DNA of 64,000 nt from Burkholderia puraquae. GTDB taxonomy: Bacteria > Pseudomonadota > Gammaproteobacteria > Burkholderiales > Burkholderiaceae. The stretch is taken from the NCBI RefSeq assembly GCF_002099195.1, contig NZ_NBYX01000026.1:1-64000 (forward strand), given 5' to 3'. Made by a program: the position numbers and the translations under genes. Positions 8,911-16,885 of this stretch are shown here, piece by piece. The notes below the pieces were generated by a model, which was given only the letters and a program-made list of their open reading frames with translations, was not told the DNA's origin and did no database searches. Position 1 is the first letter of the stretch. Each line of letters starts with the position of its first letter.

Positions 8911-9250
8911 TTGATGTACTGCACATTTGCCACGCTGTTCATTGCGCAGGCGTATGGCGTTCATCTGTCGTTCGTGCAGCAGTTGTCGATGCTTGCCCTC
9001 CTGATGCTGACCGGCAAAGGCATGGCCGGGGTGCCGCGCGCCTCCTTGGTCGTCATCGCCGCAACACCGGGTCGGTTCAATATCCCCGAGGCCGGGCTGC
9101 TCCTCATCATCGGCGTTGATCATTTCCTGGACATGGGGCGCACGGCGACCAATGTGCTGGGTAATGCGGTCGCCTCGGCCGCGGTCGCGAAATGGGAAAA
9201 CGTGCTCGTGCCGTCGTCCGCGGATGTTTCGGTCGACGATGCCGGCGGAC
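8911..9250 (+). pseudogene. gltP: Glutamate/dicarboxylate:cation symporter, C-terminal fragment
   Basis: The frame encodes the last ~110 residues of a DAACS-family symporter: YCTFATLFIAQAYGVHLSF, the SKGxAGVPRAS-type loop (here GKGMAGVPRAS), FNIPEAGLLLIIGVDHFLDM and ATNVLGNAVASAAVAKWE, which carry part of the transport core and ion sites. All earlier transmembrane segments are missing; homology begins at the 18-bp repeat. The frame runs on to 9354 as unrelated sequence. It cannot make a transporter. Confidence 0.85.
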
Positions 9251-9567
9251 ATCACAAGGACGGGATTCGCTCGGACGAAGAAGGGCTTATCCCTGTCGCC
9301 AGAAACTGTCGAAGCGGATTCGCGACCGCTATCCGGAAGCCAGGAAATGCGTGATTAGCTCGGCCGGCCGACCAACTGCTTCATTGGTGTCCGAGCAGGC
9401 TGCGACGACGAACTGTGCACACGGGAAGCAAGTGGACAGGCGGTGGCGCGAAAGCTGGACGACGGCAGGGTGCCTCTGTGCAAGTGGAGGAACTGGTTTA
9501 CTCGGCCGAGAGGCTCTGCATCCATGAAACGCGACACCGGTGTTGATGTCCACGCGGAAAGGACCCG
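9251..9567. other. Gene-free stretch
   Basis: About 300 bases between the gltP fragment and the convergent tetR stop. No recognisable gene, repeat or terminator is seen. Confidence 0.35.
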
Positions 9568-10155
9568 TCAGGCAGCTTTGGACCTGCGCCTTGTTGACGC
9601 GCCTTCTTCGATTCTCGCCAGTACACGCTTGCCCGAATCCACCACTGTCGAATCATGTGTCACCTGATAGCGCACAATCATGCCTTCTACGCAGAGCATC
9701 GCATCTGCGGCGACGGTAGCAGGCGACTGGAGCCCGAGGCGGCCAGCAAGTTCAGAAATGTACTGCTCAAGTGCGTGCTTGTGGGATACGGCCTGCTGAA
9801 GGTGCCCCGGGTCTCCCGTCGATCCGGCTTCGGCGACCACATTGATAAAGGCGCAACCACGGAAGTCTTCCTGCGCAAACCATTCACCCAAGGCTTCCGC
9901 GATGACGGACAGCTCGGCACGCTGAGCAAAACGAGCCTCCACCTCTTCGACAAACCAGTGCATCCAGAACTCATGACGACGGTCCAGGAACGCTGCAATA
10001 AGTTCGCTCTTGGAGGCGAAGTGCCGGTAAAGCGACATTTTTGCGACGCCTGACTCGGCGATGATCTTGTCGATGCCCGTGGCACGAAACCCGTCCTGAT
10101 AGAACAGGTGCGCCGCGGTTTCCAATATCCGGTCGCGTGCGGAGGGTTGTGACAT
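9568..10155 (-). CDS. TetR/AcrR-family transcriptional repressor
   Basis: 195 residues. The N-terminal TetR helix-turn-helix is clear (RDRILETAAHLFYQDGFRATG, then GVAKMSLYRHFASKSELIAAFL, about residues 7-54). The C-terminal part is a ligand/dimer domain of the AcrR type. The upstream intergenic region (10156-10319) has three copies of the palindrome AGACAG-N2-CTGTCT, the obvious operator set. It is divergent from the small gene at 10320 and the DUF1348 gene, so it probably represses itself and them. The inducing ligand is unknown. Confidence 0.88.
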   Translation of the reverse strand: MSQPSARDRILETAAHLFYQDGFRATGIDKIIAESGVAKMSLYRHFASKSELIAAFLDRRHEFWMHWFVEEVEARFAQRAELSVIAEALGEWFAQEDFRGCAFINVVAEAGSTGDPGHLQQAVSHKHALEQYISELAGRLGLQSPATVAADAMLCVEGMIVRYQVTHDSTVVDSGKRVLARIEEGASTRRRSKAA

Positions 10156-10194
10156 TTCGGCCCCTTTTTTGCCAAATCATGCCTCCATTATGGC

Positions 10195-10284
10195 AGACAG
10201 ACCTGTCTCTGCACAGGCGCCGAGAGGCACGGAAATTTCTTGACAGACAGACCTGTCTACATCAATATTGAGACAGACCTGTCT
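10195..10284. promoter_or_regulatory. Three TetR operator copies (AGACAG-AC-CTGTCT)
   Basis: The 14-bp inverted repeat AGACAGACCTGTCT occurs at 10195-10208, 10245-10258 and 10271-10284. All three have the same AC spacer, which is surprising for independent sites. Centres are 50 and 26 bases apart. Site 2 overlaps a -35 box and site 3 lies around the expected transcription start of the rightward promoter, a classic repression layout. Binding by the adjacent TetR protein is inferred. Confidence 0.8.
10240..10268 (+). promoter_or_regulatory. Rightward promoter for the 10320 gene
   Basis: A perfect -35 TTGACA (10240-10245), 17-base spacer and -10 CAATAT (10263-10268). Operator 2 covers the -35 end and operator 3 the start region, so TetR binding should block it. 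Confidence 0.6.
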
Positions 10285-10319
10285 CAATCACTCAAGATCG
10301 GTACGTCAAGGAGGCTGTC

Positions 10320-10568
10320 ATGTGCCCCTCAGATTGCGAAGTCACTGCCCTTCATCAAGCTCTGCAGGCCGATAAGTCGAATCCGGCCACATGGCGCTGG
10401 TACAGCGACCTGGTCGAAAACCAACGACTCGCGCTTCGCCTCAAAGAGGACCAGTGGGTCGTCGCGATTGACGGCAGCGACTTTGCATCCGCCGAGGGCC
10501 TGTACGCGGCCGTGCGTTGGGCGCACATCATGACGCACTCGGGCGGTTACATCACCTTCGCGGTGTAA
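10320..10568 (+). CDS. Small hypothetical protein under TetR control
   Basis: 82 residues, ATG preceded by AGGAGG at good spacing, behind a TTGACA promoter covered by TetR operators. Soluble, no signal peptide; contains QWVVAIDGSDFASAEGLYAAVRW. I do not recognise the family. The strong ribosome site and the controlled promoter argue that it is real and is the main target of the TetR repressor. Confidence 0.7.
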   Translation: MCPSDCEVTALHQALQADKSNPATWRWYSDLVENQRLALRLKEDQWVVAIDGSDFASAEGLYAAVRWAHIMTHSGGYITFAV

Positions 10569-10694
10569 GCGGGCGTAGTCCGCCCTGCACATGGGCGAGT
10601 CGCCAGACTAAGCGATCGAGAACACGCAGCACTGCTCTTATCCACCCTTCGGCCCGGTATCGGGTCTTCATCCACCAGCCACTGAGGTAACACC

Positions 10695-11174
10695 ATGTCG
10701 ACCAACACTGAACTCCGTCCGCCGCTTCCGCCGTTCACGCTGGAAACTGCCATCGAGAAAGTCCGTCTCGCAGAAGACGGCTGGAATTCGCGCGACGCCG
10801 CCAAGGTCGCGCTCGCCTATTCGCTCGACACGAAATGGCGCAATCGCGCAGAGTTCGCGAACAATCGAGCGGAAGCGCAGGCGTTCCTCGAGCGCAAATG
10901 GAAGAAGGAGCACGAGTATCGTCTGATCAAGGAACTGTGGGCATTCGGCGGCAATCGCATTGCCGTGCGCTACGCTTACGAATGGCACGACGACTCGGGC
11001 AACTGGTTCCGCTCCTACGGCAACGAGAACTGGGAGTTCGGCGAGGATGGCCTCATGCAACGCCGCTATGCGTGCATCAACGATATGCCGATCAAGGAAT
11101 CCGAGCGCAAGTATCACTGGCCCTTGGGCCGTCGGCCGGATGATCATCCCGGCTTGTCGGATCTCGGCCTCTAA
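10695..11174 (+). CDS. DUF1348 / NTF2-like (SnoaL-fold) protein, copy 1
   Basis: 159 residues of the DUF1348 branch of the NTF2-like superfamily: small cone-shaped alpha+beta barrels; the family's reaction is unknown. Conserved pieces include [22 protein letters not shown] and [21 protein letters not shown]. After the first eight residues it is identical to copy 2 at 14557-15036 except Asp for Glu near the end. It lies 126 bases after the TetR-controlled small gene and may share its transcript. Synonymous differences from copy 2 show the duplication is not brand new or was followed by some drift. Confidence 0.85.
   Translation: MSTNTELRPPLPPFTLETAIEKVRLAEDGWNSRDAAKVALAYSLDTKWRNRAEFANNRAEAQAFLERKWKKEHEYRLIKELWAFGGNRIAVRYAYEWHDDSGNWFRSYGNENWEFGEDGLMQRRYACINDMPIKESERKYHWPLGRRPDDHPGLSDLGL
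10718..11171 (+). repeat. ~454-bp inverted repeat, left arm (DUF1348 coding sequence)
   Basis: This arm is near-identical to the reverse complement of 14560-15013; only scattered, mostly third-position changes are seen. The arms flank 3.4 kb that includes the intact cynR gene. Recombination between them would invert that segment. Confidence 0.9.
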
Positions 11175-11838
11175 TAGCTAGGCTGATCGTATCGCTTCAA
11201 TTGGAAACACGCGGGGAAACGAAGACAGCGGTGGGGCAGTCTCTGCGACGACGGCCTCCCGAAGCTTGGTATGACGGAGCAACCCCACCCAGCTTGGGAC
11301 TTCCAGGGTGTCTTGCTGTCCTTCTCACCTAGTCTGCCCTCTAGCGATGGCTGCCCACTCCATGTGGGCAGTAAGCCTAGCAGCCCTTGCCTCTGGAATC
11401 CATTGCGTCTCCTCGGGTGGATAACATACGGACTGAATGGCATCCTGTTTGCATTCGGAACGGAGAACCTTGGTGGGAAGGAGCTTCCGCAAACACTAGG
11501 CTTCGGCAGCGGGATGGCTTGTGATGCAGGCCGTGCGAGTGGCAAGGCACAGGATGCGGGATGCAGGCGGATGCACGCCCATAGACCCCACTCGCTCTCT
11601 CACTCGAATCCAAGGGTTGACCAAAAAGAGCGCAACGGGGCTTTTCGCACGTCTCCACAACAGCCGCTCATTGTCGCGCGCAGCTTTTGCAGACGTCGCA
11701 AAACAGCAGGATAACGAAATAACGCGGCACAGCGACATTATGGTTGGTGCGTCCAAACTCGTGCAGTACGGATCGCGCCTTGGTTGCGCGGCGCGCTCTA
11801 CTTTCGAGTCGGTAGAGTTGGTGCCGATCGACTCAATT
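11175..11838. other. No clear gene
   Basis: A plus-strand frame (11271-11714, 147 codons) is open, but its composition (Pro/Ser/Arg/His rich) and lack of a ribosome site make it doubtful. An overlapping minus frame (11171-11545) is equally open. I see no recognisable domain. Confidence 0.35.
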
Positions 11839-12318
11839 ATGTCAAACGAAAATATTGAATCACCGCTCGACCACTTCCTTGGCTGGTACTCCTCACTGCC
11901 GACGGAACAGCAAGAAATCATCGCCTTGAGTGCGCATTTCATTCCAGGTTTCAACATTGATGTCGCAGAAGCGATCGAGAAGAACAACGCTGCAGTTCTC
12001 TTTGCTGATCGTGTTGTGTCATATAGAGACCGCTCATCGAGCGAACGCTGTGCGGCAACGGTCCTTCACTTGTGCCTCGAACATATCGCGTTTGCTAACC
12101 AAGGTACCGGCAATTGGCGTGAGCGACAGGCAGCCCTTCGCGAGTATGCCGACGACTTTGGATATCCGGCGCTTCACGATGCAGCAAACGCTGCACAATT
12201 TAAGCACGCGCAGTGGGTGCAAACTCGCAAGAAGTGGAATCAGCTGAAAGCTGGCCCGTTCTCCATTGATGCCATCTCAAACTTTCGGGTCTTCGGTCCA
12301 AGTGGAGCAGCCCCCTGA
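11839..12318 (+). CDS. Hypothetical protein, unknown function
   Basis: A 159-residue helical, soluble protein from ATG 11839 (MSNENIESPLDHFLGWYSSL...). The frame is open upstream to 11521, but that part is Arg/Ser-rich like noncoding DNA, so the inner ATG is chosen; a ribosome site is weak. Contains LPTEQQEIIALSAHFIPGFN and a C-terminal AQWVQTRKKWNQLKAGPF. AT-richer than the core. No family recognised. Confidence 0.5.
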   Translation: MSNENIESPLDHFLGWYSSLPTEQQEIIALSAHFIPGFNIDVAEAIEKNNAAVLFADRVVSYRDRSSSERCAATVLHLCLEHIAFANQGTGNWRERQAALREYADDFGYPALHDAANAAQFKHAQWVQTRKKWNQLKAGPFSIDAISNFRVFGPSGAAP

Positions 12319-12678
12319 AACGCCGGACACGGTCATCAACCTACGATAACGGGCAGGCATACGACTGTGGCTTTGACCAACACTGTTGTAAGACTCGGGC
12401 AACACATCGCCCGGCGTTTCGCCGCCGAGCAAATGAACGATCGAAGATGCGCGCGACCGCACAACATCGAGCGGGAGGTCGATGGCAAGCAGAAAAGGCG
12501 GACACGATGATCGCTCGAACGAAGGTCATTAGGAAAGTCTACGAACCAAAATAATTTCCCTCGGCGCGAGCGTACTAACGGCCCGGTTCGGCGTATCCGC
12601 AACCCATCGACGACCTCCCTCACGATCGGCTTGGATGCGGGCGTTGATTCGATGGATGAAGGATGGACGCGAATTTCA
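12319..12678. other. Gene-free region upstream of cynR
   Basis: About 360 bases without a credible gene. By comparison with 16374-16500, a cynT-like gene would be expected here, divergent from cynR, but only the control element next to cynR is left. Confidence 0.4.
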
Positions 12679-12727
12679 ATAGCGTCCAAGACTGGTTTGC
12701 GATAGATTCGATAGGAATAGCCAATAG
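12679..12727. promoter_or_regulatory. cyn-type control element upstream of intact cynR
   Basis: ATAGCGTCCAAGAC followed by GGTTTG and, further on, ATAGGAA. The same elements in the same order occur at 16453-16500 between cynT and the cynR stub. This is probably a CynR binding region for autoregulation. Confidence 0.6.
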
Positions 12728-12741
12728 GTGAGGGGATTCCC

Positions 12742-13629
12742 GTGCTGCTACGTCATATCCGTTACTTCCTTGCAGTAGCAGAACAGAAGAACTTCACGCG
12801 CGCTGCCGAGGCGCTTCATGTATCGCAGCCCACCTTGTCGCAGCAGATTCGGCAGCTCGAGGACACCTTGGGAACACAGCTGTTCGACCGTTCAGGCAGA
12901 GCCGTTCAACTGACCGACGCGGGAGAGGCGTGGATGCGTTACGCCAAGCTCGCGCTACAGGACCTTGATGCAGGTGTGAGGGCGATACACGACGTGGCGG
13001 AACTGAGCCGGGGCAGCCTGCGTTTCGCAGTAACGCCGACCTATACGGCTTCCTTGGTCGGGCCGGTCGTCGATGGTTTTCACCAGCTGCATCCTGGCAT
13101 CAGGATCGATATCCGCGAACTCACACAGGATCAGATGGAGGCGCAGCTTGCGGACGACAGGCTTGATATCGGTGTCGCATTCCATCCGGCCTTTTCGGTC
13201 GACATCGAAAGCCAACCCCTCTTCGCGGAAACGCTGAGCCTGGTGGTAGGCCGCAACCACCCGCGTGCCGCACGCCGCAAGGCACTCGCGGGGCCTGACT
13301 TTGGCAAGGAGCCGTTGGTCTTGCTGAACGACACATTCGCGACGCGCCGGTTCATCGATGAGCATTTTGCGCGTCACGCTATTCGACCGCTTGTCGCAAT
13401 CGAAGTGGATACGATCGGTGCAATCGTTGAGATCGTGCGTCGCGGGCAGCTGGCGACGGTTCTCCCTGATCACATCGCACGCGTGCAAGAGGGCCTACAT
13501 CCCGTGCCGCTCGATCCCCCTCTGCCAACGCGTACGGCTGCCGTCTTGGAGCGCAAGGGTGCGTATCGCACTGCGGCAAGCAGGGCGTTCTTACAACTGC
13601 TGACTGAGCGGTTTGGAGAGCCGACGTGA
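12742..13629 (+). CDS. cynR: LysR-type regulator of the cyanate operon
   Basis: 295 residues from a GTG with GAGGGGA upstream. N-terminal winged helix (FTRAAEALHVSQPTLSQQIRQLE, about residues 17-39) and a LysR substrate domain with RGSLRFAVTPTYTASLVGP. Length and sequence match CynR, which senses cyanate and activates cynTS. Normally cynR is divergent from cynT; here the intact gene is 2-4 kb away from cynTS, and a stub of another cynR sits in the usual place. It presumably acts in trans on the cynT promoter at 16374-16500. Confidence 0.85.
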   Translation: MLLRHIRYFLAVAEQKNFTRAAEALHVSQPTLSQQIRQLEDTLGTQLFDRSGRAVQLTDAGEAWMRYAKLALQDLDAGVRAIHDVAELSRGSLRFAVTPTYTASLVGPVVDGFHQLHPGIRIDIRELTQDQMEAQLADDRLDIGVAFHPAFSVDIESQPLFAETLSLVVGRNHPRAARRKALAGPDFGKEPLVLLNDTFATRRFIDEHFARHAIRPLVAIEVDTIGAIVEIVRRGQLATVLPDHIARVQEGLHPVPLDPPLPTRTAAVLERKGAYRTAASRAFLQLLTERFGEPT

Positions 13630-13960
13630 CCACCACCGACATCGACGGCGTTGCGTAGTTGAGTGACTTGCTTCGAAGCTGATGCAGCGCGAGCGGATTG
13701 GCCCGCAACAGCGCGTTTTGCCGAGATCGTCGACGGGAACCCCGCATTTGCTGACTCGTCTCCGCCTCGGTAACGATCCGACATTTGGGTGGCGACCGGC
13801 CTTGGCGCAGCCGCGTTAGCAGGCGCGCCGACCCCGACACCTTCCACTGCTGGGCGCTTAGTCAAACCGTTAACCGAGTGTTTGCTGGCCGTAGATTCGG
13901 CGGCATCGGCAAAGCCGATGTGGGCTGCGATCGAGGAAGTGTTCACGATCGAATTCGGCG
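13620..13960 (-). pseudogene. Degenerate SDR fragment
   Basis: On the minus strand a frame reads NSIVNTSSIAAHIGFADAAE, then STASKHSVNGLTK and later VATQMSDRYRGGDES, the catalytic core and C-terminal region of an SDR. The catalytic Tyr of YxxxK has become Ser (STASK), the N-terminal cofactor domain is missing, and the C-terminal end is scrambled before running into the convergent cynR 3' end. It is an inactive relic unrelated to the SDR genes at 1.2 and 5.0 kb. Confidence 0.7.
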
Positions 13961-14078
13961 TGATTGTTGCCGCGTTGGATGCTGCAACTGGCGATTCGCC
14001 GGACATAAACACATCGAGGCGACTCCCCCTTTGTGAGACGGCGTACGACTCGCTTCGTCGCAGCCGCTTGGTCTGGCG

Positions 14079-14336
14079 TCACGAGCCGTGGAAAACCGTA
14101 TCGTTCAGGCGTTGCAGCGTACCGTCCTGCTCGGCCTGGATCAGCTCGTTGATCACGTCGCGACGGGTCAGTGCGCGCTGGGCTTCCGGAGCCGCATTCC
14201 GCTGAATCAACGGCGCAGCGGAGTGGTAACCCTGTGAGGCCGCTTCTGCGGAAGAGGCAGCAAACGCGGTCGTGGTGGAAGCCGCCAGCGTGAGTGCCGA
14301 CAGGACGTAAGAAATGTGGCGGATGCTCTTGTTCAT
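14079..14336 (-). CDS. DUF4148 secreted protein
   Basis: 85 residues with a Sec signal peptide (basic start MNKSIRH, hydrophobic core, AFA-ASS cleavage region near residue 26). The mature part carries the DUF4148 signature LTRRDVINELIQAEQDGTL. DUF4148 proteins are small periplasmic/secreted proteins of Burkholderiales with no established function. The upstream side (14337-14400) is AT-rich and probably holds its promoter. Two more paralogues lie at 39403 and 39825. Confidence 0.8.
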   Translation of the reverse strand: MNKSIRHISYVLSALTLAASTTTAFAASSAEAASQGYHSAAPLIQRNAAPEAQRALTRRDVINELIQAEQDGTLQRLNDTVFHGS

Positions 14337-14556
14337 GATGTTTCCCTTTCCTTGTTTCGATATAAATTAAGTAATGCTAAAAGTAATGATGTTGCGGTTC
14401 ATAGTTTCTGCTAGCCGAATCACCGGACGAGATTCGCGCACCACCCGACAAAACTAGCAGTACCAGTGAACTTCAATACACGCCCAACAATCCGTCGTTC
14501 TTCGCAACAGGATCGTCGGGCGCTAATCGCTCACCGCGGCTGTAGCGATCCGGGCT

Positions 14557-15036
14557 TCAAAGCCCCAACTCGCTCAGCCCCGGATGATCATCCGGCCGAC
14601 GGCCCAAGGGCCAGTGATACTTGCGCTCGGATTCCTTGATCGGCATATCGTTGATGCACGCATAGCGGCGCTGCATGAGGCCATCCTCGCCGAACTCCCA
14701 GTTCTCGTTGCCGTAGGAGCGGAACCAGTTGCCCGAGTCGTCGTGCCATTCGTAGGCGTAGCGCACGGCAATGCGATTGCCGCCGAATGCCCACAGTTCC
14801 TTGATCAGACGATACTCGTGCTCCTTCTTCCATTTGCGCTCGAGGAACGCCTGCGCTTCCGCTCGATTGTTCGCGAACTCTGCGCGATTGCGCCATTTCG
14901 TGTCGAGCGAATAGGCGAGCGCGACCTTGGCCGCGTCGCGCGAATTCCAGCCGTCTTCCGCGAGACGGACTTTCTCGATGGCCGTCTCCAGCGTGAACGG
15001 CGGAAGCGGCGGGCGAACTGCTGCGGGTGAAGTCAT
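14557..15036 (-). CDS. DUF1348 / NTF2-like protein, copy 2, third gene of the cyn operon
   Basis: 159 residues, near-identical to copy 1. The ATG at 15036 has AAGGAG at ideal spacing, which decides this start. The frame is nevertheless open upstream to 15177, adding a lipoprotein-like leader ([12 protein letters not shown]...LALSGC), so a longer 206-residue form is conceivable; see the separate entry. It follows cynS on the same strand and is probably cotranscribed with cynTS. Its role in cyanate use is unknown. Confidence 0.85.
   Translation of the reverse strand: MTSPAAVRPPLPPFTLETAIEKVRLAEDGWNSRDAAKVALAYSLDTKWRNRAEFANNRAEAQAFLERKWKKEHEYRLIKELWAFGGNRIAVRYAYEWHDDSGNWFRSYGNENWEFGEDGLMQRRYACINDMPIKESERKYHWPLGRRPDDHPGLSELGL
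14560..15013 (-). repeat. ~454-bp inverted repeat, right arm
   Basis: Reverse-complement partner of 10718-11171; see that entry. Confidence 0.9.
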
Positions 15037-15177
15037 TTCGGATCTCCTTGTGGGGGACAGCGCATTGTTGGTGCTCGACGTGGAGCGCGGCCCCGTCATC
15101 GTGCAACCCGAGAGGGCAAGGCCGCCCGAAGCAAGCGCGGCACCGGTGCTCAGTAAGAATTTTCGTCTTTGCATCAT
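15037..15177 (-). pseudogene. Signal-peptide stub in frame with DUF1348
   Basis: Starting four bases after the cynS stop, a 47-codon frame begins [18 protein letters not shown] and contains a twin-Arg-like RRKF motif plus a lipobox (LSGC). It is the N-terminus of an exported or lipid-anchored protein, after which the frame passes without a stop into the DUF1348 gene. The strong internal ribosome site of DUF1348 suggests a deletion joined the stub to it. A genuine exported DUF1348 fusion cannot be excluded. Confidence 0.55.
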
Positions 15178-15181
15178 GGGT

Positions 15182-15652
15182 TCAGAACGGCTTGGTCGGC
15201 AGATACTTGCCGTTGAGCGTGATGACGGCACGCTCGCCACCTTCCGGGTCCGGAACCTTCTGGATATCGAGTTTGAAGTTGATCGCGCTGATGATGCCGT
15301 CGCCGAATTTCTCGTGAACCAGCGCCTTCAACGTCGAGCCGTACACCTGCACCATTTCGTAGAAGCGGTAGACGGTCGGATCGGTCGGCACGCCACCCGG
15401 AATGCTGCCCCGCACGGGAATGGTTTGCAGCAGGCGCACGGCGTCGTCGTCGAGCCCGAGGCGTTCGGCGACGAGCTTCGCCGCATTCTCCGGCAGCGCA
15501 TGCTGACCGAGCAGCGCGGCTGTCGTGTATGCGAGGCTCAGGCCAGTGCCTTCGTTGATGGCTTCGAACGTGAGGTTTTTGCGCACCTTCGCGTCGACGA
15601 TCTTTTCCGTCAGAGCTTCGCGTGCGTTCGGTGTGACTTGCGATTGGGTCAT
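15182..15652 (-). CDS. cynS: Cyanate hydratase (cyanase)
   Basis: 156 residues, exactly the family's usual length. Cyanase converts cyanate plus bicarbonate to carbamate and CO2, carbamate then decaying to ammonia. The three catalytic residues of the family are in place: Arg96, Glu99 and Ser122 (VYRFYEM; ISAIN). ATG at 15652 is preceded by AAGGAGCAA on the minus strand. It lies 61 bases downstream of cynT in the same operon. It acts as a cytosolic decamer in known enzymes. The identification is secure. Confidence 0.97.
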   Translation of the reverse strand: MTQSQVTPNAREALTEKIVDAKVRKNLTFEAINEGTGLSLAYTTAALLGQHALPENAAKLVAERLGLDDDAVRLLQTIPVRGSIPGGVPTDPTVYRFYEMVQVYGSTLKALVHEKFGDGIISAINFKLDIQKVPDPEGGERAVITLNGKYLPTKPF

Positions 15653-15713
15653 GATGTTGCTCCTTGAGTAAATCAACCTGGTGAGATCGGCAGTCGGTGT
15701 GACGAGCCGGGAA

Positions 15714-16373
15714 TCAGAGCGCAGCCACGCACTCGGCGGGCGTCGCGGTGACATCGGGATGCGCGGCGAGCGGCACGAACTGGCGAGTCGCGGCGTCGAG
15801 CGCGTCGATCGAGCCGGATTCGATGTCGTAGACCCATCCGTGCAAATTGAGGCGGCCTTGCGCAAGTCCCAGTGCAACGGAGGGATGGGTCTTGAGATTG
15901 TCGAGCTGTGCGATGACGTTCTCGCGCACCATCGAGTCGACGCGCTCGCGCTCGCCTGCATGTTCACGCGCCTCGTTGACGAGCTTCGCCGAGTCGGCGT
16001 AGCGCAGCCAGTTCGCGACGGCGGGCATATGGTCGAGGCACTTGCACGTTGCGACGGCCGTCATCGCGCCGCAGTCCGAGTGGCCGCAGATCACCACATC
16101 CGTCACGCCGAGCGCGGCCACTGCATATTCGACGGTAGCCGACACACCGCCCGGCTCGGGACCGAACGAAGGCACGATGTTGCCGGCGTTGCGGATCACG
16201 AACAGATCGCCCGGTTCGCGCTGCGTGACCAGTTCGGGAACCATGCGGCTATCGGAACAGGAAATGAACAGGGTGCGCGGCGTCTGGCTGGTGGCCAGCT
16301 TGCGGAACAACTCCCTGCGTGCGGGCATGATGTCCCGTTGAAACTTCAGAAAACCGTCGATGATCTCTTGCAT
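15714..16373 (-). CDS. cynT: Beta-class carbonic anhydrase of the cyanate operon
   Basis: 219 residues, the same length as Escherichia coli CynT. Zinc ligands and catalytic dyad are visible: Cys39 (SCSDSR with Asp41 and Arg43), His98 and Cys101 (CGHSDCG). The enzyme hydrates the CO2 released by cyanase so bicarbonate is not lost. ATG at 16373 is chosen because GGAG lies six bases upstream; an ATG four codons earlier lacks this. First gene of cynT-cynS-DUF1348, reading away from the cyn control element. Confidence 0.95.
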   Translation of the reverse strand: MQEIIDGFLKFQRDIMPARRELFRKLATSQTPRTLFISCSDSRMVPELVTQREPGDLFVIRNAGNIVPSFGPEPGGVSATVEYAVAALGVTDVVICGHSDCGAMTAVATCKCLDHMPAVANWLRYADSAKLVNEAREHAGERERVDSMVRENVIAQLDNLKTHPSVALGLAQGRLNLHGWVYDIESGSIDALDAATRQFVPLAAHPDVTATPAECVAAL

Positions 16374-16452
16374 GGTCAGCTCCATTCAGTCTGGCGTTCG
16401 TCGCCGCGTCGGTCAGTGCGATGCGTTGAATGGAGAATGGACCTGTTCCGTC

Positions 16453-16500
16453 ATAGCGTCCAAGACGGGTTTGTGATGGTAACCATAGGAAATACCAATT
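16453..16500. promoter_or_regulatory. cyn control element upstream of cynT
   Basis: ATAGCGTCCAAGAC, GGTTTG and ATAGGAAATACCAA in the order seen before intact cynR. It lies between cynT and the cynR stub, where CynR is known to bind in other bacteria. A direct repeat TTATCGCGGACG follows at 16502-16526. Confidence 0.6.
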
Positions 16501-16540
16501 GTTATCGCGGACGGTTATCGCGGACGAGGAAATTCGCCGT

Positions 16541-16624
16541 GCTGTTGTGTGATGTCCGTTACTTCCTGGCCGTCCCGGAACACCGCAATTTCACGTGCGC
16601 CGCCGAGGCACTGCACGTTTCGCA
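16541..16624 (+). pseudogene. cynR: cynR N-terminal stub
   Basis: A GTG-started frame gives ~28 residues of a CynR-like helix-turn-helix (RYFLAVPEHRNFTCAAEALH) and is then cut at the 18-bp repeat at 16625. It differs at several positions from the intact CynR, so it is the remnant of a separate cynR that was divergent from this cynT. Confidence 0.8.
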
Positions 16625-16642
16625 GGGGGCCCCTGCGCGGTA
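16625..16642 (+). repeat. 18-bp direct repeat, right copy
   Basis: Exact match to 8889-8906. It cuts off the cynR stub. Confidence 0.85.
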
Positions 16643-16885
16643 CGGAGTGGCGTGCCCTGACGTTCAGTAAGCCCGCGGCGCATACGCACAAGACCCCCCC
16701 TAGATTTCCGGTGACGTGGCGAAATGGTCACGGAGTCAACAAGGCGAACCTATGTGATCGAATAGGGGAAGGCTCCGTGTTCTCGCGGGGGCGTTTCGGA
16801 GAGCTGTACCGGGCGGCCTTTAGGTCGGCCCCAGGGGGGAACTGGAGACCTCCCAAAACACATACCTGGATCATGAGATGAATCC
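16643..16885. other. Unassigned stretch between the two repeats
   Basis: 243 bases with C- and G-runs (ACCCCCCC, CCCCAGGGGGG). No gene is recognised. It could be the end of a mobile element, but no inverted repeat or target duplication is clear. Confidence 0.35.

Noticed and set aside
11271-11714. 147-codon plus-strand ORF
   Set aside because: No ribosome site, unusual composition and an equally open opposite strand; not annotated as a gene.
16643-16885. Group II intron or IS end between the repeats
   Set aside because: No intron boundary signal, reverse transcriptase or paired inverted ends could be found; left as unassigned.
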